DNA from: Altererythrobacter sp. H2
Lineage (GTDB): Bacteria; Pseudomonadota; Alphaproteobacteria; Sphingomonadales; Sphingomonadaceae
Direction: 5' to 3'
Assembly (NCBI RefSeq): GCF_035319885.1
Contig: NZ_CP141285.1
Coordinates: forward strand, 2,108,001-2,172,000
DNA: 64,000 bases
Part shown: positions 44,582 to 52,837 of the stretch, in pieces
Layout of the letters: each line of letters starts with the position of its first letter
Position numbering within the stretch: position 1 is the first letter of the stretch
Made by a program: the position numbers and the translations under genes
The notes under the pieces: model-generated
The model's input: the letters and a program-made list of their open reading frames with translations, nothing else
What the model was told of the DNA's origin: nothing
Database searches by the model: none

Positions 44582-45529
44582 ATGACGGCCAGCTATCACG
44601 ACAGGGTTAACGTCTTGCAAGGCACAACGGCAAGCTCGCCGTTTGACCGGGCGGACTGGTTTGCCCTGCTCGCTGCGAGCGGTATCGCTCCGCTGGTCGT
44701 CTCCGCGGGTGCTGGCGATGGGGCGGCGGCTCTCGCTCTGACCGCAACCAACGGGCGGATCGAGCCCTTGCGCAACTGGTACAGTTTCACCTGGCGGCCG
44801 CACGGCGAAAGCCCGGCCGCCCTGGCCGAGATTGCCCGCTCCCTGAAATCCCGCTCGCACCGGGTCACGCTGTGGCCCGTGCCGGACGAAGATGGTTCGG
44901 CAACGCGGCTGGAACAGGCCTTCCGCAAGGCGGGATGGTCAGTGGCACGCGAGGCCTGCGATCATAACCACGTCCTGCCGGTGGGCGGCCGCAGCTTCGC
45001 CGAGTACTGGCAGGGCCGCCCCGGGCAAATGCGCACCACCTTCAAGCGCAAGGCGAAGAAAGTCGCCGTCGAACTGTTTACCCGGTTCGATCCCGGCGCG
45101 TGGGCGGAGTACGAGGCGATCTACGGCGAAAGCTGGAAGCCTGAGGAAGGGAACCCGGGCCTGCTGCGCCGCTTCGCGGAACAAGAGGGCGCGGCGGGCC
45201 GCATCCGGCTCGGGATCGCCCGCGCTGAAGGCCGGGCGGTCGCGGCACAGTTCTGGACCGTCGAGCACGGCACCGCGCATATTCACAAGCTGGCGCACCG
45301 GGAGGACGCTAAACCGCTTTCAGCGGGCACGACACTGTCTGCGGCCCTGTTCGAGCACGTGATCGACATCGACAAGGTGGAACTGGTGGATTTCGGCACC
45401 GGTGACGATCCCTACAAGCGCGACTGGATGGAACTGGACCGGCCCCGCTTCCGGATCGACTGCCTCGACCCGCGCCAGCCCCGGGCATGGCCCGCCCTGG
45501 CACGACGTACTTTGGGGCGGGTTGCCTGA
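44582..45529 (+). CDS. GNAT/BioF2-like acyltransferase, exosortase cluster
   Basis: 315 residues (an in-frame TTG at 44615 is an alternative start). The domain shows GQMRTTFKRKAKKVAVELFTR, an ESWKPEEGNPGLLRRF substrate segment and VELVDFGTGDDPYKRDWM at the C-terminus, like the acyltransferases at 24093 and 25108. It is the first of four plus-strand genes (acyltransferase, ACP, hydrolase 2, hydrolase 1), divergent from the ligase. It is the best candidate to move the group made on the ACP to its acceptor (inference). Confidence 0.8.
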   Translation: MTASYHDRVNVLQGTTASSPFDRADWFALLAASGIAPLVVSAGAGDGAAALALTATNGRIEPLRNWYSFTWRPHGESPAALAEIARSLKSRSHRVTLWPVPDEDGSATRLEQAFRKAGWSVAREACDHNHVLPVGGRSFAEYWQGRPGQMRTTFKRKAKKVAVELFTRFDPGAWAEYEAIYGESWKPEEGNPGLLRRFAEQEGAAGRIRLGIARAEGRAVAAQFWTVEHGTAHIHKLAHREDAKPLSAGTTLSAALFEHVIDIDKVELVDFGTGDDPYKRDWMELDRPRFRIDCLDPRQPRAWPALARRTLGRVA

Positions 45530-45579
45530 ATTGTGCACCGGCGCTAGGGCGCGGCTCGAAACGGGGGGAGTTCAAAAAG

Positions 45580-45849
45580 ATGACTGACCGCAGCCAGACC
45601 GATGCAACCCTCCGCGCGATCCTGTGCGATGTGCTGGGGCTCGATATCGACCATGTCGACACTTTCGAGGCCGGGACCGGCCTGTTCGGCCATCTGCCCG
45701 AACTCGATTCGATGGCGGTGGCCGGGTTGCTGACCGAAATCGAGGACCGGTTCGACATCGTGATCGACGATGAAGACGTCGACGGCGAAATGCTGGAAAC
45801 TTACGGCGGTCTGCTGGCCTTCGCCGAAGCAAAGGTGGCGGTGCGCTGA
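45580..45849 (+). CDS. Acyl carrier protein, exosortase cluster
   Basis: 89-residue acidic protein. The phosphopantetheine site is ELDSMAV with Ser44. The helices around it (ILCDVLGLDIDHVDTF before; LLTEIEDRFDIVIDDEDVDGE after) are those of a small ACP. The start at 45580 follows a GGGGGAG ribosome site at about 45563-45569. It is distinct from the fatty-acid ACP; it sits between the acyltransferase and hydrolase genes opposite the ligase and decarboxylase, which suggests it carries a dedicated acyl or aminoacyl group. Confidence 0.92.
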   Translation: MTDRSQTDATLRAILCDVLGLDIDHVDTFEAGTGLFGHLPELDSMAVAGLLTEIEDRFDIVIDDEDVDGEMLETYGGLLAFAEAKVAVR

Positions 45850-46538
45850 GCAACCGGGGCTACACCCAATGGCCCTGCCCGACGATCGGCGGCGGCGTCC
45901 ATATGGAAAGCGCGCTCAGCTTCCTGGCTGACCGTCCGCGCCGCCTGCTCGTCCTGCCTGCGCTGTTCGATGAAGCCAACAAGCTGCGCCGACAGACGGC
46001 CGAGGTGATGCACCGGCTCGACCTCTCGGGCATCGACAGTGTCCTGCCGGACTTGCCGGGCTGCAACGAAAGCCTCCAGCCGCTCGAGCAGCAGACTCTC
46101 GAGCACTGGTGCGAATCCGCCATCACCGCGATGGAACATTTCCGGCCCACCCACGTGCTTGCCATCCGCGGCGGGGCGCTGCTCGATACCGGCAACCTGC
46201 CCGGCTGGCGCTTTGCCCCGGTCAACGGCCGCTCGGTCCTGCGCTCGATGCTTCGGGCGCGCACCATCGCTGCAAAAGAATCGGGCCGTGAGGAAACGCT
46301 GGAGGCGCTGCAAGCCACCGCGCGCAGACACGGGATTGAACTGGCGGGTTGGCGGATGGGGGCGGAATTCTTCCGCGAACTGGAACAGGCCAGCCCGCCC
46401 GAAGTCACCCGCCTGACCGACCTCGGGCTGGCGGATACCGGCGGCAGCGGCTTGTGGCTGCGGGCCGAGCCGGATCAGGACAGGGCGCAGGCCGATGCGC
46501 TGGCGGCCATAATCGCCATCGGGATGCGCCCGGCATGA
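45846..46538 (+). CDS. Alpha/beta-hydrolase-like protein, exosortase A system-associated (hydrolase 2)
   Basis: Annotated from a likely CTG start at 45846, which overlaps the ACP stop in CTGA exactly where ATGA overlaps occur elsewhere in the locus; the 19 codons to the first ATG (45903) have high GC3 and read SNRGYTQWPCPTIGGGVH. A safe minimal product is 211 residues from 45903. The fold is hydrolase-like (LLVLPALFDEANKLRRQ, GIDSVLPDLPG), but where a nucleophile GxSxG is expected it reads IRGGAL, so no Ser or Cys nucleophile is evident. It overlaps hydrolase 1 by 4 bp. Function unknown. Confidence 0.7.
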   Translation: MSNRGYTQWPCPTIGGGVHMESALSFLADRPRRLLVLPALFDEANKLRRQTAEVMHRLDLSGIDSVLPDLPGCNESLQPLEQQTLEHWCESAITAMEHFRPTHVLAIRGGALLDTGNLPGWRFAPVNGRSVLRSMLRARTIAAKESGREETLEALQATARRHGIELAGWRMGAEFFRELEQASPPEVTRLTDLGLADTGGSGLWLRAEPDQDRAQADALAAIIAIGMRPA

Positions 46539-47338
46539 ACCGCCTGCCGCTGACGTTCGACAACGGGGCGACCCGGCTCGCGGGCACACTGGATGCAGCT
46601 CCCGGCTCGACCGGGCTGCTGCTGGTTACCGGCGGCAACGAGATCCGCGCCGGGGCATTCTCGGGTCAGGCCCTGCTCAGCGCAAGAATCGCCCAAGCAG
46701 GCTATCCGGTGTTCCGCTTTGATCGCAGCGGCACCGGAGACAGCGACGGCGCCAACGCCGGCTTTGAGGCAAGCAAAGCCGATATCGAGGCCGCCCTTGC
46801 TACATTCCGGGCCATGTGCCCGGCCATCACCCGGGTTATCGGCTTCGGCAATTGCGATGCAGCCAGTGCGCTCATGCTGGCAGGCGGGGCGGGCTGCGAG
46901 GCCCTGCTGCTCTCGAACCCATGGACCATCGACGGGAAGGCCGAAAGCGGCACCGGCGAGTGCGAAACGGCTGAGGCACCGCCGCCCGAAGCGATCCGCG
47001 CCCGCTATCTCGAAAAGCTCAGGAACCCGAGGGAAGTCCTGCGGCTGCTGCGGGGCGGAGTGGACTTGCGCAAGCTGTTCGGCGGGCTGAAGCAGGCCGC
47101 GCGCGCCGCTCCCCCCCCCAGCTCGCTGGCGGAAGCCATGCGGCTGGGGATCGACAACTTTGCTGGAGAGGTGACTTTCCTCGTCGCCACGGCTGACCGC
47201 ACCGGCCAGCTCTTCGAAAGCCGATGGGGCAAGGACGATCCCCGCATTCGCCGCTGCGAGGGCGCGAGCCATGCCTATGTCGAACCGCATGCGCGGGACT
47301 GGCTGTTTACGCAGGTACTGGAAGCCTTGAAACGCTAA
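46535..47338 (+). CDS. Alpha/beta hydrolase, exosortase A system-associated (hydrolase 1)
   Basis: 267 residues from ATG 46535, overlapping the previous stop. The hydrolase fold includes LLVTGGNEIRAG (oxyanion), FDRSGTGDSDG, and the nucleophile elbow GFGNCDAASA with Cys107 in place of Ser, then a C-terminal EGASHAYVEPHA supplying the His. A Cys nucleophile suits thioester or acyl-transfer chemistry, consistent with a role on ACP-bound or ester-linked groups (inference). It converges with the RNA methyltransferase gene, with stops overlapping by 4 bp. Confidence 0.85.
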   Translation: MNRLPLTFDNGATRLAGTLDAAPGSTGLLLVTGGNEIRAGAFSGQALLSARIAQAGYPVFRFDRSGTGDSDGANAGFEASKADIEAALATFRAMCPAITRVIGFGNCDAASALMLAGGAGCEALLLSNPWTIDGKAESGTGECETAEAPPPEAIRARYLEKLRNPREVLRLLRGGVDLRKLFGGLKQAARAAPPPSSLAEAMRLGIDNFAGEVTFLVATADRTGQLFESRWGKDDPRIRRCEGASHAYVEPHARDWLFTQVLEALKR

Positions 47339-48546
47339 CGCACGAACAGGCTGGTCAGCTCGACATGGGTCGACCAGCGGAACTGCCCGACCGCGCGGAC
47401 CTGATCGAGCCGAAAGCCAGCCTCTACCAGCCGCGCTGCATCACGTGCCCAGCTCGCCGGATTGCAGCTCACATAGACCACCCGCGCAACCGGACTCGCG
47501 GCAATCTGCTCCACCTGCTCGCGCGCGCCCGCGCGGGGCGGATCGAGCAGCACGGCATCGAACCGCGCCAGTTCCTCCGGGCGCAGGGGATTGCGGAACA
47601 GGTCGCGGTGGACCGCTTCGACCGGCAGGCGCGCCCTGGCGGCAGCACTGCGGCAGGCAAGGTGTGCATCGCGCGCCGCCTCGACAGCCACAACCGCAGA
47701 TGTCCGGGCCAGCGCAAACGCGAACGTCCCCAGCCCTGCGAACAGATCGGCCACCATGGCGCTGCCGACCAGCCAGTCGCGGGCGTCCCCCGCCAGCCGC
47801 GCTTCGCCGTCTGCCGTCGCCTGCAGGAACCCACCTGAGGGAAACGCTACCGGCTGGCCCGACAGGGTGACGGTCACCGGCTCCGGTTCCCACATCGATT
47901 CCGAGCCATAGCCCTGATCGAGCGACAGGCGGGCCAGCCCCTGATCGCGGGCAAAGTCGATCACCCCCTCGGTCTGGGCCAGGCCGTCAAGCTCCAGCCC
48001 TTTGACTGCGCAATCGACACCCTGATCGGTCAGCGCCAGTGCCACGTCGACCGAATGCTTGCCCCGCCACAGCCCGAGCAGGCGGCGCAGCGGCTCGACC
48101 AGCGCCCAAAGTTCGGGCGCCAGCACCGGGCATTCCGCCAGCGCAACAATCCGGTGCGAGCGTTCCTCGCGATAACCGAGCAGGGGCCGCTTACCGCCGG
48201 TCTGCGCGTGAAGCGTGGCACGGCGGCGACTGCGCGGGGAAGAGAGATGGGTCGGCAGCAGATGGCCTATCGCCAGCCCCTGCCCTTCCGCCGCATTGGT
48301 CACCCGTTCAGTGACGAAGCGTGCCAGTTCCTGCTCGTCGACCTGCTGCAACTGGCACCCGCCGCAAATGCCGAAGTGGCGGCAAGGGGGCGCAACATGA
48401 TGCGGGCCGTGCAACAGGCTGCCGTCAGGCGTCATGACGTCACCCGGTGCGGAGCGGGCGACAAAGCGTCCATCCGCCGTGACGCCATCGCCCTTTGCAG
48501 CAAGGCGGACCACGCGGCCGGGATCGTTTAGAGGGAGGTCATTCAC
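47335..48546 (-). CDS. Class I SAM-dependent RNA m5U methyltransferase (RlmD/TrmA family)
   Basis: 403 residues with a GTG start at 48546, overlapping the nnr stop in GTGA. An N-terminal Fe-S motif CRHFGICGGCQLQQ (C-x5-C-x2-C) is followed by the SAM domain DLFAGLGTFAFALA, catalytic LDPPRAGA and the nucleophile Cys in VVYVSCNPASWARD. The family makes 5-methyluridine in 23S rRNA or tRNA; the Fe-S motif favours RlmD/RumA-like enzymes, but the exact target is not certain. It converges with hydrolase 1. Confidence 0.88.
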   Translation of the reverse strand: MNDLPLNDPGRVVRLAAKGDGVTADGRFVARSAPGDVMTPDGSLLHGPHHVAPPCRHFGICGGCQLQQVDEQELARFVTERVTNAAEGQGLAIGHLLPTHLSSPRSRRRATLHAQTGGKRPLLGYREERSHRIVALAECPVLAPELWALVEPLRRLLGLWRGKHSVDVALALTDQGVDCAVKGLELDGLAQTEGVIDFARDQGLARLSLDQGYGSESMWEPEPVTVTLSGQPVAFPSGGFLQATADGEARLAGDARDWLVGSAMVADLFAGLGTFAFALARTSAVVAVEAARDAHLACRSAAARARLPVEAVHRDLFRNPLRPEELARFDAVLLDPPRAGAREQVEQIAASPVARVVYVSCNPASWARDAARLVEAGFRLDQVRAVGQFRWSTHVELTSLFVR

Positions 48547-49976
48547 AGGCAGGCCGCGTAGGCCTCGGCTATCCGCTCTGCAAGCCCGGAGGCGGTGAAG
48601 ACCGGCCCGGCCAGCCGCGCGGCTTCGCCATGGAGCCACAATGCCTCGCCGGCAGCGGCAACCGGGTCTCTTCCGGTGGCGAGACGACTGGCGATCAGTC
48701 CCGCCAGCACATCGCCTGTCCCGGCGGTCGAGAGCCAGCTTGATGCGGCAGGAGCCAGCACCATCCCCAGGTCGCGCTGGAACACCACGGTGTCCGGCCC
48801 CTTGGCCACGACTGTAGCATTGGTCTGCCCGTCAAGTTCGATCGCCTGATGCACTTTGTCGGCAAACGGCCTCTTGTTTGGTGAGGAGCCAAAAACTTGC
48901 GCCATATTGGCGAGTTCCCCGCCATGCGGGGTGACGACGATGGTCCGGTCGCTCGGAGCAGGCCAGCGATCCGGCCCGATCAGCATGAGAGCATCGGCAT
49001 CGAGCACCGTGGGCACATCGCGACCGAGGCTGAGTACTTCCTCCAGCCGGGAGGCCGCCGTAGCATCGCGCCCCAGCCCGGGCCCGATCAGGATGACGGC
49101 GATGCGCGGGTCAGCCAGCGCCTCACCAAGAGGCCGCCGGTCCACCACCAGATCAGCAGGCGCGTCCACCTCGCCCTCGTCGGTCAGCAGCTTGACGTAG
49201 CCCGCCCCGCTATGTTGCGCGGCTTGTGCGGCCAGCAGGGCAGCGCCCGGCATGGCTCCTGCCACCACGGCCACGAGCCCGCGGGTGTACTTGTGTGCGC
49301 TGCGCGGAGGCACGGACAAAGTCGGCTTCGTCAGCACGCGCGCCGTGGTGAAATCGCGCTGCGCCGCTGCATCGACCCCGATCCCGACCAGCCGCAGCGC
49401 GCCCATGTGCTGCGCGGCGGGCATCAAGTAGTGCGCCCATTTCCACGCTCCGAGCGCCAGCGTCAGGTCATAACGCGGCAGCGGGGAAAGCACCGCGCCG
49501 CTGTCGCTCTGCACACCGCTCGGCAGATCCACCGCGATGCACTGGTGATGGCGGCTGGCAAGGCCGATCAGCAGATCACAGAGTTCATCCGACAAACCCC
49601 GCGTCAGCCCGCTGCCGAACAGGCAATCGACCAGCACTGCGGCTGAAATGCCGTTTCCCTCGGTGCTGATGTCGCCCTGGTACCGGGCGCGGGCATTGCG
49701 GGCGGCATTGGTCTTCGGCTCCATCGGTGCAATGACACGCACCGCGAGCCCGCGCGCAAGCAAAGCCTCCGCGATCACATAGCCATCGCCGCCATTGTTG
49801 CCGGGGCCGCACAGCACGGTCACTGCCCTGCCCGCCGCCATGCGCCAGACATATTCCGCCGCCCCGCGCCCGGCCCGCTCCATCAGTTCGTCGACCGACA
49901 CACCGGCATGGAATACCGCCTGCTCCGCCGCCTGCATCTGAGCGACGGTCAGGACGAGGTCACTCCCCTGCGGCAT
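48543..49976 (-). CDS. nnr: Bifunctional NAD(P)H-hydrate epimerase/dehydratase
   Basis: 477 residues from ATG 49976 ([14 protein letters not shown]). The N-terminal YjeF epimerase domain has CGPGNNGGDGYVIA; the C-terminal ADP-dependent dehydratase domain has TPHGGELANMAQVFG and TAGTGDVLAGLIAS. Together they repair hydrated NADH and NADPH. The start overlaps the preceding small lipoprotein gene by 17 bp. Expected length for the fusion is about 480-510, so it is complete. Confidence 0.94.
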   Translation of the reverse strand: MPQGSDLVLTVAQMQAAEQAVFHAGVSVDELMERAGRGAAEYVWRMAAGRAVTVLCGPGNNGGDGYVIAEALLARGLAVRVIAPMEPKTNAARNARARYQGDISTEGNGISAAVLVDCLFGSGLTRGLSDELCDLLIGLASRHHQCIAVDLPSGVQSDSGAVLSPLPRYDLTLALGAWKWAHYLMPAAQHMGALRLVGIGVDAAAQRDFTTARVLTKPTLSVPPRSAHKYTRGLVAVVAGAMPGAALLAAQAAQHSGAGYVKLLTDEGEVDAPADLVVDRRPLGEALADPRIAVILIGPGLGRDATAASRLEEVLSLGRDVPTVLDADALMLIGPDRWPAPSDRTIVVTPHGGELANMAQVFGSSPNKRPFADKVHQAIELDGQTNATVVAKGPDTVVFQRDLGMVLAPAASSWLSTAGTGDVLAGLIASRLATGRDPVAAAGEALWLHGEAARLAGPVFTASGLAERIAEAYAACL

Positions 49977-50331
49977 TGTCTTTCGGACGGGCCGGGAACC
50001 GGTAACGGTCACCGCCGACTTCCACCACCAGCGTCTCGTCCTCAAGCGATTGCGCTACCGGATCGGCCCCGTCGAACGCGGCAAGGCCCGCGCCGTCGGG
50101 CAGCTGCTCGAACCGGCGGAAACCGCCGTTGGCATGGCGCACCACCAGCACCTGGGCATCGCCATCGGTGGTGCGCTCGACCAGGCAGTCCGGCCCGAAG
50201 TCGGAACCGGGCCCGATGGCACATTCGATCGTATCGGCACCTGCTTCCGCCTGCGCCTGCACTTCCTCGCCCTGGGAGCAGGCCGACGCGACCAGCGCGA
50301 TGCCGAGAGCGCTAGATATCCGCAAAGACAT
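49960..50331 (-). CDS. Small hypothetical lipoprotein
   Basis: 123 residues. The N-terminus [20 protein letters not shown] is a lipoprotein signal with lipobox ASAC. The rest has no recognised domain; it is acidic and polar with two cysteines (IECAIG, GPDCLVE) that could form a disulfide in the periplasm. It overlaps ilvD by 20 bp at its start and nnr by 17 bp at its end, so the three genes are probably co-transcribed. Function unknown. Confidence 0.65.
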   Translation of the reverse strand: MSLRISSALGIALVASACSQGEEVQAQAEAGADTIECAIGPGSDFGPDCLVERTTDGDAQVLVVRHANGGFRRFEQLPDGAGLAAFDGADPVAQSLEDETLVVEVGGDRYRFPARPKDNAAGE

Positions 50332-52033
50332 GTTTCTCCGCTTTCGCTCCCGGATGGGTCACAGCCCCCTTGCTGGCAGGGCCAACATTCTGGGCAAAGC
50401 GCCACAGGGCACCGGACTGGTAGTCGTTCTCGCGCGGGCGCCAGTTCTTGCGGCGCTCATCGAGCGTGGCTGGATCGACGTTGAGATCGATCACGCCCTC
50501 GACCGCGTCGATGATGATCTCGTCACCGTCCTCGACCAGCGCAATCGGGCCGCCATCGGCGGCTTCCGGCCCGACATGGCCGATGCAGAAGCCACGCGTC
50601 GCGCCGGAGAACCGTCCGTCAGTGATCAGCGCCACCTTTTCACCCATGCCCAGGCCATAGAGCGCAGCGGTGGTGGACAGCATCTCGCGCATCCCGGGGC
50701 CGCCCTTGGGCCCTTCGTAGCGGATCACCACCACGCAGCCTTCGGCAATATCGCGCGCCTCGACCGCGGCAAAGGCGTCTTCCTCGCAATCGAACACCCG
50801 CGCCGGGCCGGTGAAGCGCAGCCGCTCCATCCCAGCCACCTTGACGATGGCCCCATCGGGCGCAAGCGAGCCGCGCAGGCCGACCACGCCGCCGGTGGGA
50901 GTGATCGGCGTCTTCACATCGTAGAACACCTTCTGGTCAGGGTTCCAGGTGACTTCCTCGATGTTCTCACCCAGCGTCTTGCCGGTCACCGTCATCGGCT
51001 CAGGATCGATGAACCCGCCATCCAGCAGCGTCTTCATCGCCATGTAGACCCCGCCCGCCTCATGCATGTCTTTGGCAACGTACTTCCCGCCAGGCTTGAG
51101 GTCTGCGATGTAAGGCGTTGATTTGAATATCTCGGCTACATCGAATAGGTCGAATTCAATCCCGCACTCGCTCGCCATGGCGGGCAGATGGAGCGCAGCG
51201 TTGGTCGAGCCGCCGGTGGCCGCGACCACGCGTGCGGCATTCTCGAACGCAGCGCGGGTGCAGATATCGCGCGGGCGCAAGTTCCGCTCGATCAGTGCCA
51301 TGACCTGCCGGCCAGCCGCGACCGCGATTTCCTCGCGCGTCCTGTAAGGAGCAGGCGTCATGTTGCTGTTGGGAAGGGATAATCCGATTGCCTCGCCGAC
51401 ACAGGCCATGGTGTTGGCGGTGAACTGGCCGCCGCAGGCACCGTGCCCGGGGCAGGCCACTTTCTCCAGTGCGATCAGTTCCTGCAAGGGGCAGTTGCCC
51501 GCCGCGTGCTGGCCGACCGCCTCAAACACGTCGACCACGGTCACGTCCTTGCCGTGGAACGTGCCCGGCAGGATCGAGCCGCCGTAGACGAAGATCGACG
51601 GCACATTAAGCCGCAGCATCGCCATCATCATCCCGGGCAGGCTCTTGTCGCACCCGGCAAAGCCGACCAGCGCGTCATAGCAGTGCCCGCGCACCGACAG
51701 TTCGACCGAATCCGCAATCACTTCGCGGCTGACCAGCGAGCTTTTCATCCCCTGGTGGCCCATGGCGATGCCGTCGGTCACGGTGATGGTGTTGAACCGG
51801 CGCGGCATCCCGCCCGCCTCGTTCACGCCCCGGCGGCAGATATCCGCCTGCGCATCGAGCGTGGTGTTGCAGGGCGCACTGTCGTTGCCGGCACTGGCAA
51901 TGCCGACGAAGGGGCGGCCAATCTCCTCCTCGGTCAGCCCCATCGCATAGTAATAGGAACGGTGCGGCGCGCGCTCCGGTCCGACCGACACATGGCGGCT
52001 GGGCAGGCGGGATTTGTCGAACTTTGCGGTCAT
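50312..52033 (-). CDS. ilvD: Dihydroxy-acid dehydratase
   Basis: 573 residues; the enzyme converts 2,3-dihydroxy-isovalerate and 2,3-dihydroxy-3-methylvalerate to keto acids in valine, leucine and isoleucine synthesis. Fe-S ligands lie in [27 protein letters not shown] and [16 protein letters not shown]. The C-terminal [14 protein letters not shown] signature is present. Length and the whole core match the family. Other ilv genes are not in the window. Confidence 0.96.
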   Translation of the reverse strand: MTAKFDKSRLPSRHVSVGPERAPHRSYYYAMGLTEEEIGRPFVGIASAGNDSAPCNTTLDAQADICRRGVNEAGGMPRRFNTITVTDGIAMGHQGMKSSLVSREVIADSVELSVRGHCYDALVGFAGCDKSLPGMMMAMLRLNVPSIFVYGGSILPGTFHGKDVTVVDVFEAVGQHAAGNCPLQELIALEKVACPGHGACGGQFTANTMACVGEAIGLSLPNSNMTPAPYRTREEIAVAAGRQVMALIERNLRPRDICTRAAFENAARVVAATGGSTNAALHLPAMASECGIEFDLFDVAEIFKSTPYIADLKPGGKYVAKDMHEAGGVYMAMKTLLDGGFIDPEPMTVTGKTLGENIEEVTWNPDQKVFYDVKTPITPTGGVVGLRGSLAPDGAIVKVAGMERLRFTGPARVFDCEEDAFAAVEARDIAEGCVVVIRYEGPKGGPGMREMLSTTAALYGLGMGEKVALITDGRFSGATRGFCIGHVGPEAADGGPIALVEDGDEIIIDAVEGVIDLNVDPATLDERRKNWRPRENDYQSGALWRFAQNVGPASKGAVTHPGAKAEKHVFADI

Positions 52034-52108
52034 GGGCCCCTCGTTGTCTCTGCTGTTTCCATCGCGGGCTTGGCGCGCCCGGTCAAGCGAGACGAACTAG
52101 GGCGCGCC

Positions 52109-52837
52109 CTAGCCCTGCTGCAGGCGGCGCACCACTTCCGCCAGCACCGGCGCGAGCAGCGCGGCCCAGCGCGCCTGCCCCTCGCTGCCGGCGATCAGGT
52201 CCTGCCGGATCTCCAGCCCGAAATAGGGATGGCCGTTTGCCTCGGCATGGCGGTTCATGGTCGCGTTGAGCAGCTTGCCCGAATAGGGCTGCTGGTCGCC
52301 GACGATCACGCCGGTCTCCGCCAGCAACGGGATCGCCAGCCGCGCCCCCCGCTCATCCGCATTGTAGAGCACGCCGCAATGCCACGGGCGCGGCTCGTCG
52401 CTGCTGGCAAGCTGCGGGGTGAAGCTGTGCAGCGACAGGATCAGCGCCGGGGGATGGTCCTCCAGCAGGGCTTCGAGCGCATCGTGATAGGGCCGGAAGA
52501 ACCGCATGAGCCGCGCCTCGTTCGCCTCATGGTCCAGCGCATTGCCGGGGATGGCATGGCCGTCGCTGGCGATCGGGATGACGGCGGGCTGGTGCTCGTC
52601 ACGGTTGAAGTCGCACACCAGGCGGCTGACATGGCCGAGGAAGGCCGCGCACCCGGTGTCGCGCACCAGCAGTTCCGCCACTTCGGCCACCCCGATATCG
52701 ACCGCGATATGCTGGCCGAGCAGCGCCGGGTCGATGCCCAGATCGATGTCGGCAGGCACCCGATTGGAGGCGTGGTCGGATACGATCAGCACCCCGCCCG
52801 CGCGCGGCGTGCCGAGGATGCGACAGGCTTCGCTCAT
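52109..52837 (-). CDS. N-formylglutamate amidohydrolase family protein
   Basis: 242 residues from ATG 52837, overlapping the ispE stop by 4 bp. Motifs SDHASNRVPADID, DIGVAEVAELL, SRLVCDFNRDEHQPAVIP and ILSLHSFTP are those of the zinc-dependent FGase family (also called DUF/hutG-like), which cleave formyl- or acyl-glutamate and related amides. The true substrate is unknown. Confidence 0.85.
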   Translation of the reverse strand: MSEACRILGTPRAGGVLIVSDHASNRVPADIDLGIDPALLGQHIAVDIGVAEVAELLVRDTGCAAFLGHVSRLVCDFNRDEHQPAVIPIASDGHAIPGNALDHEANEARLMRFFRPYHDALEALLEDHPPALILSLHSFTPQLASSDEPRPWHCGVLYNADERGARLAIPLLAETGVIVGDQQPYSGKLLNATMNRHAEANGHPYFGLEIRQDLIAGSEGQARWAALLAPVLAEVVRRLQQG

